From assembly GCF_003573695.1 (NCBI RefSeq), contig NC_039358.1, positions 13,640,637 through 13,704,636 of the forward strand: a DNA stretch of 64,000 bases. Reading direction: 5' to 3'. How positions within the stretch are numbered: position 1 is the stretch's first letter; each line of letters starts with the position of its first letter. The translations under genes were made by a program, and so were the position numbers. Shown here one piece after another: positions 35,074-46,680 of this stretch. Origin of the DNA: Papaver somniferum. Its lineage: Eukaryota; Streptophyta; Magnoliopsida; Ranunculales; Papaveraceae. The notes under the pieces were generated by a model, which was not told the DNA's origin, searched no databases, and saw nothing but the letters and a program-made list of their open reading frames with translations.

Positions 35074-35890
35074 GATTTAGGTATGCCTAAAACAACCTTC
35101 TAGATTCACCTAACGAGGGCTGTTAGGCTATTAGTATTGACCGTCATATGCTCCATGTTTGGGAATCACTTGTGAGGCCTTGTCATCCTGCTGAGGGTTG
35201 TTAGGCTGCATGAGATGAAATACTCTATTAGTATTAGTAGCGGTTAACATCTAACTTACAGGCAGTAGTGTGGATCTCTCTTCTGTGTCCACTTGAATTT
35301 CATCAGAAATAATTTTTCATTTAATAGTACTTACGGAAAATATGATGATTTCGTCTTCCGTAATTTTTTTATGGTTTTCACATGGGTAGTCAATTTTCCT
35401 TTTGGTTCCCTTTTTCGTTCGGTTATAATCATCGGATTGAGTTACCCTAAGTGTCTCTTTTGAATGAATTTTCTTTTCGACGGATCACAAAAAAGAGAAT
35501 TAAAACTAAGGCCTTTATCAGGCCTAATGTAAAAACATATTACAGGAAGGTGATATATACTTGGTCTAATAACAACTTAGTTTCACATTTTATATCGAAA
35601 ATACTGGATATAAAATAATCTGGTTAAATTGGGGTTTATTGTGATTAATTTGGGACTACAACTATAAGACAAAAAATAATATTTTAAAGTAAAATGGATA
35701 ACCCCTTATCCAACTATTTTACTAAATGCAAAACTACCTCGGATTGATTAGTGCTAATTTGGGAGATTAAATGATGTTTAATCAAGTTAACCCTGAAATC
35801 AACTACCATTAATTCATCATCAAAACTTAATTTTTTTTTTTTTTTTTTTTCAAAACTCGATCCAGAATCAATTAATGTTAGTACAGTTGT
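35074..35890. other. Intergenic spacer between segments 2 and 3
   Basis: AT-rich, with a T run at 35831-35850. No gene recognised. The right end from about 35690 may already belong to segment 3. Confidence 0.4.
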
Positions 35891-37870
35891 AAACCGATTC
35901 TGGGTTGAGTTTTTCTTGAAGTAAACTGAGAATCGGGTTTTTTAATGCCCAAATAATCCGGTTATGGGAATCGGTGTTTTTATATGCTCACATAAAATCC
36001 GATTATACCCTACTTTCAAAAAGAAAATATTCATTACATAGTTTAGGAAATTAGCACATTACATATATAGGATTCAGTATCGGTATTCTAGAATTTGACA
36101 CATCAAATGTTCATCAATGAACCTCCGAGCACGTAGGTACAACGTCGTATATTTCACTCCTTCCAATGGCCATTGCCTCATCATACTAACTGACGTTCCT
36201 GGCTTCATACGGTGAACGACATCCCTGTGATCCTATAAAACAAAACAAAACCGATGGATAGTAATCAAAACACTACACGGATAATAAGTTTTATATTACA
36301 TAGCATAAGGTTTAGGTAGTTACTATGGTATGACAGACGACCGCGACCCAACTCTCTTTGTACCCCCATAACACCTGTCCTTCATCACCGGATAACCCTT
36401 TCACAGGATCATTAGGGCTACGAGGAAACATCTTCTCCGGGTCGGGCATATGGTCCCCTTTCTTATTCTTTGGACTATCGTTCTTACCATCTGTCTTACC
36501 TTGTTCTTGAGCAGCGTCTCCTCCTTGGACTTGTTCTTGAGCGTCTCCCCCTTGGACTTGTTCTTGAACTTATGCTATCTTTCTATCACCTTCATCCTCA
36601 CTTTCTTCTCCATCATCCTCATTTTCTTCTTCATCACCTTCCTCACTTTCTTCCTCATCACCTTGCTTACCACCAATTTCTTCTTCACCGCCTTCATTGC
36701 CACTAGTTTATTGTTCATTGATCTCCTCCTCGCCACTTTATTCTTCAGCAACTTCTCTATGACCACCTCCTTCTTCAGTATGTATATCAGAATCAGATTC
36801 TTCTTGTGTTGGTTGCTCCGCTTGAGGCGGTGGGTCATTGATGTGGATCGCTTTGGCTTTAGTCCCCGAGCCCCTTCTGTGGGAAGCATTCAAATTTTTA
36901 CCACCCTCTCGATGAGGTCCCGAAATCTGAGGAGAATCAAAGTCATTTTTCCCCTTATATTTCTTTTCGGCTTGCTTTTGTTGTTTTTCCTTATTTGGCC
37001 TATAAAATACGGAGATAAGCGACAAACAACAATGAAATTCAATGCATATTTTTGAATTCAAGGTACACAATCGGTTTACTTGATATACATATAAATACCG
37101 ATTCCTAACATAAAACATCTAAAATCGGGTTATATAAGTGTCAATGTAATCCGATTTTAACAAGAAAAAGTTACAGAAACATTGGGCATTCTTTCGTACA
37201 ACAATCGACTTACTCGACACTGTTATAAAACCCGATTGAGATATTACAGTCGACAATCAAATTTTTTATATGCAAATGAAACTCGATTATGGCTAAGCAA
37301 TGGCTACGCAATCGGGATACTTGGACACATATGTAATCCGATTCTAAAGAAAAAAAATTATAGAAAAAAACGGTTATCCCTACAGATAACAGTCGGGTTA
37401 TGTGGGTATTAACATTGCCCGATGATGGTTCAAATTTCTCGAACCAGAAAACACATGCAGGACAATCGGGGTATGTGGACATGAACATAAACCATTTATA
37501 AACAGAATCGGGTCACAAGTACATTAACATAATCCGATTCTGGTAAACCCGGAAAAATTTGATTTCAAAATTTTCGATTTTTGAGGGATTGTATGTTACT
37601 AAAACCTAGTTTAGAGGATTGTGTTGATAGAAAAGTACCTGATTCAACCTAGTTCCTCCTCTTATGAGATCAAAGATTGTTCAACTTCCCCAACCATTTT
37701 CTTGGTTTTGTTTCGAATTGCTTCAACAATTCCGGGATTATTCTCACTAGGAAATTTCTTGTTAGTAGAATGCTTCAATCTTGTTTTTTCTTCGTTTTAT
37801 AGAAGAAGAAAACGATTAATCACTTTTGGATCGTCGATAATGACGATGCTTTGGTTTCAATAAAATGGAA
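35891..37870 (-). mobile_element. Transposon-like segment 3 with AATCGGGTT inverted-motif array
   Basis: Units of AATCGGGTT-like motif paired with AATCCGATT at 20-30 bp spacing occur at 35891-36000 (two units) and 37066-37541 (about seven). Between and beyond them lie minus-strand exon-like stretches: a 5' one near 37570-37870, an acidic/basic low-complexity one at 36580-37020 (PPPQAEQPTQEESDSDIHTE, glutamate-lysine runs), and 3' ones at 36330-36460 (GLSGDEGQVLWGYKESW) and 36110-36232 (SVSMMRQWPLEGVKYTTLYL). These last look like genuine protein but I cannot place the family. Stops interrupt the chain, so it is probably decayed. Confidence 0.5.
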
Positions 37871-38416
37871 AAAAAGGGAGAAGAAGAAGAGAAGAATCGG
37901 TTTATGAGGATGGAAATGAAAATTTGATTTTGTTTTTAAGTTTTATATTAAGAGTTAATGGGGTAAATTGGTAATGTTAATATTTTTTAAGGGATAAATT
38001 AGTAGTTTCACTCGTCACTTCTTATTAGATAGATGATTATAGGCCCTAATTAATCACAATAAACCCGGATTTAACGGGGCAAAATAACAAGGAGCAAATT
38101 ATCATTTACTTCAAGTATCCATCAAAGATGGAGAAGACAAGCGAAAAAAACATCAACATATATACCCCACATGAGTACTAGAGACTTTCCCGTTTTATTT
38201 GGCATAAACATAAACCGCTAAGCATCCGACCAAGTGATCTCCGGTTTTGTTTTTACACAACCAGTAACTAGATAGAGTTTTTATTTTTTATTTTTACATA
38301 ACTAGGTAGATATGAGGTTACTTCTGAATTCGAAAACTTAAGACATATTTAATTCAACAATAATTTTGTGAGGTTTCCTTAGTACTGATTTTTTTGTATA
38401 TAAGCATCTCATATGA
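37871..38416. other. Spacer between segment 3 and the kiwellin-like gene
   Basis: AT-rich. Includes the 3' untranslated sequence of the kiwellin-like gene (minus strand). Nothing else seen. Confidence 0.4.
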
Positions 38417-38977
38417 CTAAGCATCATACCAAGTAATATCGAGCTCGCCCCAGTCTTCACGAGGAACACCCAACGCTTCCCAAACTGCAGCGGACGCATC
38501 GACAATATTATTACGGCACGGTGGTTGATAAGCATGCTCCTCGTCACAACCCATGGTCGAGTCACATTCGTCAACCACCAAAGCTACCACACTCCGTCCG
38601 TTGCCTTCTATGGTTATTGAACGTTGACATCGTTCTCCGTCGTTAAACCACCCAGTTGATAACGCTACAACTGGAGTATCATTAGAATGAAATTGCTCAT
38701 CACATGCTGATGCCCCGCCACCATCTCCGCCTTCCTCGAAACTATTTATCGTTAAGACAGCTCGTTGATCTGTGGGTGAACACGTAAAAGTTTGGTAAGG
38801 TTCTCCTGGTTTACAACAGTCGGCATCGAAATCTGTGTTGCATTCACCTGGTGGAGATTCTACACCTATCAGATTTTCACTAGGTTCGCATGTTTGAGCT
38901 TCGACTCCCCCAAAAAGCAAAATCGCTGGAAGGAGAACTAGTGATAAAATTACACTGAATGACAAAAATGAATTCAT
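38417..38977 (-). CDS. Kiwellin / ripening-related protein
   Basis: An intact single-exon 186-residue protein. Residues 1-27 form a signal peptide ([20 protein letters not shown]). The mature part starts QTCEPS and is cysteine-rich, with [20 protein letters not shown], then [52 protein letters not shown] and the C-terminal [18 protein letters not shown] block. This succession is diagnostic of kiwellins (Barwin/expansin-like beta-barrel fold). They are secreted proteins of fruit and leaf apoplast, and some bind pathogen effectors. Length is normal for the family. A TATA-like box lies about 70 bp upstream. No neighbours share its function. Confidence 0.9.
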   Translation of the reverse strand: MNSFLSFSVILSLVLLPAILLFGGVEAQTCEPSENLIGVESPPGECNTDFDADCCKPGEPYQTFTCSPTDQRAVLTINSFEEGGDGGGASACDEQFHSNDTPVVALSTGWFNDGERCQRSITIEGNGRSVVALVVDECDSTMGCDEEHAYQPPCRNNIVDASAAVWEALGVPREDWGELDITWYDA

Positions 38978-39043
38978 ATTCCCTCTTTTCCTTCTTGGTT
39001 ACTTGACAGTTTGATGTGTATAAGAGACTGAATGGTTATGGGG

Positions 39044-39053
39044 CAATTTATAG
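39044..39053 (-). promoter_or_regulatory. TATA box of the kiwellin-like gene
   Basis: CTATAAATTG on the minus strand lies about 70 bp upstream of the ATG at 38977. Confidence 0.55.
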
Positions 39054-39702
39054 ATGCTGATCATCTAGTTATTGGTTAGGACGATCTTCTAATATGGATG
39101 ATATGTTTACCTTTGGTTGGTTGCTTGTTAATGTGGATTAGTTATGAATTTTAAAATGCTAATGCCATAATGACACTACTAGAAAACCTTGAACAGATTT
39201 GATTAATGTCCAAATGATCATTTTTTATATGGAAAAGTATTAAGGGTGTTCCTCTGTATTTAAAAAAGAAAACCTAATTACTGAAACCTACGTCCATTAT
39301 TAATTTTAGTCCACTAATTTTAATTTATCATTATTATCGTAATGTTTCCAATTCAGAGGTGACCTCGGTTAACTTCTTAATTTAAAAAATAGATCTTACT
39401 AAGCAAATCACGCTCTACAATTTTACGTCCAACACTATGAACGTTTTGTTCATAATCACAAAATACAGGAGTGCATGAATGTTCAAGGCCTCTATTAGCA
39501 TGAATATTTCTTTTCTAGGATGGAACAATGTATGGTATTTTCCTATTTGGTAAACCTTGATGAAATTCATCTGTGTTTAAATCTTGATGAAAAGAGACTT
39601 GTCGGAATGATGGTTAACATGCTCCCTCCCATTTTGGAGGTAGGGTTCCGACCCCGCAACTGCCAAACAAGCTCTCATTTAAAATAGTTTGAATGTGGTT
39701 TT
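39054..39702. other. Intergenic sequence upstream of the kiwellin-like gene
   Basis: AT-rich. No gene, RNA or repeat recognised. Confidence 0.45.
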
Positions 39703-40094
39703 GACCTATTCCTATGTACATGTCAAAATCTGATATTTGACATATATGCACTCACTATGGGTATGCCAAACTGCCAAACATATGCACATACCAAAATCTG
39801 ATAATTGGTATATATGCACCCATTATGGGTGTGCCAAATTGCCAAACGTATATGCCTCTATGTGCTAGAAATAATATATAGGCATACACGATGGAGTTTC
39901 TAGCGAGCGATAGATTTTCGAGCTCTAGATGGTCATAGCATCGCTCGCTGATCATTCAAACGCCATCGATGGTCATTAAATCGCCTGCTGATTTGATCAT
40001 CGCTCAGTAGTTCCTCATCCAACGGCTACAATTTTCCCCCATTATAAATACCAAATTTCAACTCACACCATCTCAATTTCAAATTCACTTCACA

Positions 40095-40490
40095 ATGCCT
40101 GGTGCCCCCATAACCAGAGTGGATTTCACTCTAGAAGAAGATATTTCACTAATTTGATGTTGTGTTTCAGTTGCAAGCGATAAAGATTTTAATTTAGAGA
40201 CTTTTAATGTATGAGACACTATGTTTCAAAGGTTTATGACGTTAAGTCACGTAAATTCAAGAAGAACAAATGAGTGTCTTCAAAATCATTATTGTTTCAT
40301 CAATAACGATGTGAGAAAGTATTCAGGAAATTATATGATAATAGGGGATAATCCTGGGTTGTCAACTGAAAGAACTAAAAATTAGAGCTCATACCAAATT
40401 TGCCGAAGACAACAGAAGATAGTTTAGTCACGACAAATGTTATGAACTCTACAAGGTTCACGTGCAGGGATTCGATTTTTAAATATTGTA
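40095..40490 (+). pseudogene. Harbinger ORF1 (Myb/SANT-like) pseudogene
   Basis: Begins MPGAPITRVDFTLEEDISLI, the start of the Myb/SANT-like DNA-binding domain that plant Harbinger elements encode beside their transposase. It continues after stops with SVASDKDFNLETFNV, FMTLSHVNSRRTNECLQNH and a C-terminal AEDNRRS-like stretch in another frame. At least three nonsense or frameshift lesions are present, so no protein is made. The ORF1 product normally binds the element ends and recruits the transposase. Confidence 0.6.
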
Positions 40491-40660
40491 TTATGCAATT
40501 AAGGTTAATTTTTAATGAAATGTAAAACTAGTTTCTATTTGAATATTAATGTAAAATATAGTTTCCATTAATTAAAATAAAAAGATTATATTTGAATATT
40601 TAAACTAAATTACGCCGATAAACTACTCATAAACTACTGATTTCCTTGACCGTTTCCTTC

Positions 40661-40930
40661 CTAACCAAAGAACCAATTGATCGTGTTTTCTGGATCAAGG
40701 ATACTTTTCAACATATCAGTTAACGAGCCGGTTTGAGATTCACTTGGTGGTTGAGCCTCTTCAGAATCACCATAACCTTGATAATTAATAGGTCCAGGGT
40801 GCAGGGAAACACGATACAAATCTTGAAATACATGTTGTTGATGTGATGGAGGAGTTTGTTGTTGATATGATAGAGTAGTACTAGTATATCCTTTGACATT
40901 TTTGTTTCTTTTTCTTCTCTCACTCGCCAT
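40661..40930 (-). CDS. Hypothetical 89-residue protein of the Harbinger-like element
   Basis: Starts MASERRKRNKNVKGYTSTTL. It has a basic N-terminus, a glutamine/proline-rich centre and an amphipathic C-terminal GSLTDMLKSILDPENTINW. Intact from ATG to stop and faces ORF1. I do not recognise it. It could be the first exon of a lost gene or a captured host fragment. Confidence 0.4.
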   Translation of the reverse strand: MASERRKRNKNVKGYTSTTLSYQQQTPPSHQQHVFQDLYRVSLHPGPINYQGYGDSEEAQPPSESQTGSLTDMLKSILDPENTINWFFG

Positions 40931-41327
40931 ATTTGTTTAGGAAGTAACAGGAAAGATAATTTTCTTAGCAAAGAGAACAAAAGAGTAGAGAAAAGTTGAG
41001 AAGGGAAGATGAGGTAAAAGTGTGAAGAATGGATGAGAAGGTGCAGTATCTATAAGCGGTAGGAAGTCGAACGGTGACGATATTGCGCTGGAATAAATAT
41101 CGAGCGATATTGATAATATCTCCAGCGATGGTCCGTCGCCCAGTGGTTTATCGCTCGAGCAATTTTACAATACTCGCCCAGTAATAAAGTTTATCGCTGG
41201 AAATAATATCAATATCGCTCGCTAGAAAATCTGTCGCCCAGTGATTTTCCCATAATGACGCAATTGATTTGCCATACTACCTGATATGCCAAACAAGTTT
41301 TTTTTGGCATGTACATGGGAATAGGCC

Positions 41328-42109
41328 TTAGGAACCACTGTTCTAGCCTATCCAAGAAAAAAAAAACTAGGATGTACGTGCTTTGGCAATTGGGGATTAT
41401 CATAAGTATTTTCATTTGCTGGATATGTATGGGCTTTGGCAATTGGCATAGGTCTCTTTCCATCAGTTCTTTCTTATCAATTTTATGGCATAGGTCCCGG
41501 TACCAGTGCGTTGGACTTCTTGGAAAAGGGAAAAAGAAAAAAAAGTACCAATGTGTTAGGAAGGTAAGAGCTATTGATTATGTCATTTGTCGTGTTATTT
41601 GAACATTTTTGATCTAGTAACATCACAACCAATTCAGCACCAATTACACAGTGTTGTCAGGAATGAGTTTCCAATTTTACAATACACGCCTCTAATCTTA
41701 CAAATTGACACCATGTTGCCAGGAATGAGTTCCCCAAATTTACAATACTCGCTTCTGATCTTACTAATTGGATACGTATGTTGTTGTGAATAGTAAATTT
41801 TATAAAAACAAAATAATGGTAGTTAGAATTGTTCACCACACTACTACTTATAGTAATATAAACTGCTAGCATATCTAAATCTTATCCAATGAACTTGACC
41901 AATAAAAATATGACACATCTGCAACAAGTATCTAAATGTATCCAGATCTGCCATTTTGAAGCCACAATCAATTCATGTGGTTGTGGTTCAGAACCATTCT
42001 GATTATTGTTTAAAGCTTTTTGATTCTGAAAAACTGAACAAAATATTACTAGTAAAGACTTCAGAAATAAAAAAAAACAAGCTCTATAGAGAAAAAGATT
42101 CACAAAGCA
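41328..42109. other. psaK upstream region
   Basis: Includes a CTTATCC (inverse GATAAG I-box-like) at about 41881-41887, as found in many light-regulated promoters, and a CCAAT directly after it. A short direct repeat around CAGGAATGAGTT lies at 41658 and 41718. TATA box not clear. Confidence 0.4.
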
Positions 42110-42598
42110 ATGGCATCTTCATCTGCAGTCATGACTTCACTCCCACAGTTCAGTGGCCTTAGGTCCAAACCATCAGCTCCTCGGGTAGACTCTCTGGTGA
42201 GCATTCTACCAATGAAGCGCAAGGGAAACGGTGCTTTGGGTGCTCGCTGCGACTACATCGGTTCACCAACAAATTTGGTAATAATTCTGTGAAAATATTA
42301 ACATGCTTATATAATAACTGAAATCAATGGACAAATTTTCATGATTTTTTTTTCTTTTGGTTGGGCACAGATAATGGTGACCTCAACAACCTTGATGTTG
42401 TTTGCTGGAAGATTTGGGTTGGCTCCATCAGCAAACAGGAAAGCAACAGCAGGTTTAAAGCTTGAAGGAAGGGATTCTGGTCTGCAAACTGGAGACCCAG
42501 CTGGTTTCACTCTAGCTGATACTTTGGCCTGTGGAAGTTTCGGCCACATTATTGGTGTTGGCGTTGTTTTAGGTCTTAAGGGCATTGGTGCACTATAA
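42110..42598 (+). CDS. psaK: Photosystem I reaction centre subunit PsaK, chloroplastic
   Basis: Two exons, 42110-42277 and 42371-42598, with GT/AG borders, encode about 131 residues. Residues 1-45 are a serine-, lysine- and arginine-containing chloroplast transit peptide ([20 protein letters not shown]). The mature protein has two transmembrane helices: one around [20 protein letters not shown], spanning the splice junction, and one around [16 protein letters not shown]. The loop contains [13 protein letters not shown] and [19 protein letters not shown], the family signature. PsaK sits at the edge of the PSI core near the LHCI antenna and stabilises their attachment in the thylakoid. Reading frame intact; probably functional and light-regulated. 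Confidence 0.95.
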
Positions 42599-43521
42599 AT
42601 AACTATCCATTCTTAGTTTGGGATCATACTTCCCAATGGTAGTACTCTTTTATAAATTCTTATTTTGTAAATTTGAATCCATATATGTCTGTTCTTTCCA
42701 CCTATGTTTGCAAAGGGATTGATTGGTTTCTGCATTCTTGACCTGGCTCAGTAACAGATTTGTCAATGTCTACAAACTCATATGATTTAGTTTGATCATG
42801 GCCAAACTTGGGTTTTATCCACACTGGCTCGGTTTACCTAACAATTGAACTGCAAGTGTTTGGTTTTGTAAACAAATGCACCTTTATTGAAGTGATAAGA
42901 ACGGGGACAGAGAAGAATTATCTCTCTGGTCAATAGCCTTAAAACTAGTTTTAGATAACACAATTAGGTATTAACATAACACAATTAGGTATTAACGAAA
43001 TAGAAACAAACAGGTTAAAAGAGGTACCTTCCTCGCCTTGCCGATGTAAATTATACACTCTATTGAGTGAAAGCTCTTGAAATCTATCAGCCAAAAAAAG
43101 AAGCGAACAACGAAACTACACCAAGTCGTTGATGTTTGCTTCAAAAATGCTAGAATTTTATAGTGTTGCATTACTTCAGTAGGTGTAAACTTCTTACCCC
43201 ATTCACTATGCCAAGGAAGTAAAAGTTGATTTCATGTCAGTTCCTGAGTTCTGCTTCAAGTACATCATACCCATCTCCTCTATGTATGATCTGCTTCTGA
43301 TTCAACATTGTTTTAATTCAACATTGTTTTACTTCCAAAATTAGAACGAGCGATTTCTTCCCATCAGAAATTCTTTTAGCTCGATGTTTGTTTGTGTTTT
43401 CTTGTCAGCGACATATAGATGGGTGTATGCAGGCCAACACTGCGGCATTCAAGAATAATACTAACCCTAGACTTGGCTTCCAAGCCCTTCTTAGAATCAC
43501 TGAGTTACATTGATAGATAAT
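42599..43521. other. Spacer between psaK and the PPR gene
   Basis: Contains the 3' UTRs of the two tail-to-tail genes. Two small direct duplications are visible: AACACAATTAGGTATTAAC around 42957-42996, and AATTCAACATTGTTTTA around 43313-43332. No gene recognised. Confidence 0.5.
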
Positions 43522-45401
43522 TCACCAATAATCCTTGCAAGAACAAAGGCCATCCCTAAAATGGTGAAATCGACTACGATCTCTAACAATGATTTCTCGA
43601 CCATAAACTTTTGAAATGAGCTTTATTGCCAAGTGGCAATCACCGCAGACCCTCAAGTTCTTCACCACCCTTATTGGTGTCCCTGGACTTGTGTTAATGA
43701 GAGCAAATGCAATGGCAACCTTCTCACTGTGATAACTTAAGTTCTTTTCCTTCTCTTCCTCTTCAATATCTGCATGCACATTTGAAGTTCGAGGACTATA
43801 TCCTTCTAATCTCAACTTCATCATCATCTCCTCTAACTTTTCATAAATCTCTTCTGTCTGCGGATGGGATTTATCACCCATAAAAAATTCATGAACACAG
43901 TTCCTCAACTCAACAAGGCTATGTCCTGGGGCTTTTTTCACTCCTTTCCTACACATCGTTGTCCTTACCTCGTGGACATCTGACCAACGCCCCTCTGATG
44001 CATATAAGTTAGAGATCATTACATAATCTCCAGAATGTTTAGGTTCTAACCTAAAGAGCTCAGCTCGAGCCACTTCTCCTAAAGTTAAATTCTTACGAAT
44101 CATGCAAGCACCCAATAATGTCCTCCAAATCACTGCATTCGGCTTCACTGGCATACTTAGAATGAAGTTATGAGCTTTTTGTACTTGTCCCGCCCTTCCC
44201 AACAAATCAACCAAGCAACCATAATGTTCAATCTTCGGTGGAATTCCATATTCCTCTCTCATTCTTCTGAAGTACTCAAAACCCTCATCAACCATCCCAC
44301 AATGACTACAAGCATATAAAACTCCAACAAAAGTGATTTCACTGGGAATTAATCTTTCCCTCTCTAACTTCCCAAAAAGCTCGAGCGCGTCTTCACCAAA
44401 TCCATTAACAGCTAAACCCACAATCAAAGAAGTCCAAGAAACTACATTTCTCCTCTCCATTTCATCAAACACGGCATGTGCTTCCCAAATACTACCACAC
44501 TTGGCATATAAATCAATCAAAGAATTTGCAGCATGTAAGTTAGAATGCAAACCAACCTTAAATATATATACATGAACCCTTCTACCCAAGTACAAAGCTC
44601 CAAGTTCAGCACAAGCTGTTAATAAACTAACCATGGTAAACCCATCTGGTTCAACACCTTCTAAACTCATTTCCCTATATAGAGTCAGAGCTTCATTAGG
44701 TTACCATTTGTAGCAAACCCATTAATAACAGAATTCCAACTAACCAAATTTCTCTCAGACATACAACCAAACAACTTATGAGCACTCTCAGCAAGCCCAC
44801 AAGCTGCATACATATGAAGCAATGTATTCTGAGCGAACACACATGATTGAAACCCATTTCTTATAGTAACTGAATGAATCATTTCACCTTCTTTGACAGC
44901 CATTGATTTTGCAATAGCTTTAAGAAGAAAAGGATAAGTATGGGTATCCGGAAGAATGGAAGAAACATGCATTTGCTTGTAAATTTGAATAACTGGAGTT
45001 GGGTTTTCACTCTCCGCATAACCTCTAATCATTGTATTCAAAGTAAAGATATTTGGGTCTTGGATTTGATTGAAAACTCTGTGAGAATATGACATTGGCA
45101 ATGAGAGTGAAACGTAAGAGAAGATAAGATGTTTCCCAAATTCTGGGTTACTGAGAGGAACACCATTTCTGATTGAGAATCCATGTATTTGTTTCAATTT
45201 AGGTAGTGAAGATGAAAAGAATTGTAACAGAGCTATACACTTCTTCAGATTGTGAGGTTGTAGAGTTGATAAAGAATCAGTTGAGAATCTTAGGAAGTGA
45301 GAACTATAAACATGGGGTTTTGTACAAGTGATGAAGGTACTAATCTTATTGGATTGCATCACTTCACCAGCTGTGATATTATTATGAAATCCTTCATTCA
45401 A
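43522..45401 (-). CDS. PLS-class PPR protein with E/E+ and DYW domain; one single-base break
   Basis: One minus-strand intronless gene of about 626 residues, as usual for this family. The N-terminal part (45401 to about 44700) has a short targeting region and PPR repeats (LNTMIRGYAESENPTPVIQI, YPFLLKAIAKS, NTLLHMYAACGLAESAHKLF). The C-terminal part (44670-43522) continues the repeats (NSLIDLYAKCGSIWEAHAVF, WTSLIVGLAVNGFGEDALEL), then the E/E+ region (VIWRTLLGACMI, GDYVMISNLYASEGRW) and a complete DYW domain with HSEK, CGDCHLAIK and the final CKDYW. The HxE and CxxC residues of the cytidine-deaminase fold are present. Such proteins edit C to U in organelle transcripts. It resembles from memory the Arabidopsis At4g21065 type. 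Frame is lost at about 44697-44704, where one A seems missing after GFATNG. Otherwise no lesions, so assembly error is possible. Confidence 0.88.
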
Positions 45402-45875
45402 ACTTCATTCTTGACTGTGTAACTACGAAAAAAAACAGTATATATCGTCTAGGGTATCGTTATAAGTCGTGTGAACCGTTTTATCACAGCGGTAGAATGC
45501 TTACACCGTTTGTACACCAAGTCGCGGCGGATTTCATATTTTTCATTTGTCATTTCTTTTAATATGGCAATGTATAAACTATAAAGTCAAATTTTTGTTG
45601 AGCCAAGTGGATGGTCAAATGGATTTTTGCATTATGGGAAAGAAGTGGACGGATGATCATTAAGTGTTTCCGCTGGTGCTCATGGTACAATCGTTGGCAT
45701 GCGTACAAGAGTTGTTGGCATTTGAACCAAGATCGCCAGCGGCTATTTTTAAACGGTCACCGGAACGGTTAGTTTCTGCATCCATGAATACGGCTCGAGT
45801 TTGATCTCACAAATTCACAACGATCTTTCATCTGACCAATTTTTTCTTAATTTCAATTATTTTCGATTTTCAACT
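45402..45875. other. PPR upstream region merging into a transposon end
   Basis: From about 45600 the sequence resembles the outer part of Harbinger-like elements (CGCTGGTGC, CGCCAGCGG strings at about 45672 and 45737), leading to the transposase remnant. Ends not resolved. Confidence 0.35.
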
Positions 45876-46680
45876 ATGAATTCTGATTTTGATTCTCCTG
45901 AGAAAGATATGGAGATGGATGAAATGTTGAATGAAGAAGATGAAGAAATATGTATGGGTTTTTTGCGTCAAATAGATAAATATGCAATTCAAGATAGAAG
46001 AAGGCGAAATTTTATGTTGCAATTACAAACCGGAATCATACCAAAGCCTTTAGAGCCATATGAAGTTACGACTAGAAGATGGACATGGTGAGATCGACAT
46101 TTTTACCACAAAAAGATGATGCATGATTACTTTAATCATGATTGTATCTATTCGGATGAGGATTTTCAACGACGATTCTGCATGGGCCGCAACTTAACGC
46201 AAAGGATTATTGCCGAGCTTTGTCAGGTACAACCTTTATTTAATTATCAGTATGATGCACGACATGTACAAGGATTTAGTCCCGAATGAAAGGTCATTGC
46301 GGCCCTCCGTATACTATGTTACAGGGTACCAACGGATTTCACGGATGATTACATCGGTATTGGGAAAACAACCTCCTTTAGGTATCTCAAATTGTTTTGC
46401 GAAACCATAGTCGAGCATTTTGGTCCAACCTTTTTAAGAAAGCCTATTCATGAAGATGTTCAAAGAATAACTGCAGAAAACACCGATAGGGGTTTTCCAA
46501 GAATGCTAGATAGTCTTGAATGCATGCACTAGACGTGGCATGCGTTTCCGATTGAATAGGCATGCCAATATAAGGGTCGTTATCCAAACCAACTGCAATT
46601 TTGGAAGCTTCAGATACTTATGATTGTTGGTTTTGGCATGCTTTTTTTGGGACTCTCGGGTTCAAATAACAATCTCAACT
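45876..46680 (+). pseudogene. PIF/Harbinger transposase (DDE_Tnp_4 / ALP1-like) pseudogene
   Basis: Starts MNSDFDSPEKDMEMDEML, acidic. After a stop at 46089 it continues FYHKKMMHDYFNHDCIYSDE, FQRRFCMGRNLTQRIIAELC, then DYIGIGKTTSFRYLKLFCET, ENTDRGFPRMLDSLECMH and ACQYKGRYPNQ, ending with MLFLGLSGSNNNLN. These are the canonical blocks of the Harbinger transposase, a DDE nuclease. The first catalytic aspartate (usual SIDCMHW) is glutamate here, and the tryptophan after it is replaced by a stop codon. The protein ends before the second and third catalytic residues. Stops and frameshifts exclude function. Confidence 0.8.

Larger units (their letters stand above)
39703..41327. mobile_element. PIF/Harbinger-like element with terminal inverted repeats
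   Basis: The left end carries CCTATTCCTATGTACATG and the right end the complement of CCTATTCCCATGTACATG, ending GGCC followed by TTA. The left flank is TTT, so the expected 3-bp TTA target duplication is imperfect. A second inverted pair, TTTCTAGCGAGCGATA, lies inside at about 39897 and 41215. Two genes converge: a Myb/SANT-like ORF1 on plus (40095-40490) and an 89-residue frame on minus (40661-40930), each with a TATA-like box outward (ATTATAAATACC at 40042; TATCTATAAGC near 41050). No transposase is present, so it is non-autonomous. Confidence 0.65.

Noticed and set aside
36450..37055. Plus-strand 201-codon hydrophobic frame
   Set aside because: It is the antisense of glutamate/lysine-rich minus-strand coding; T-rich codons give a false membrane-protein look.
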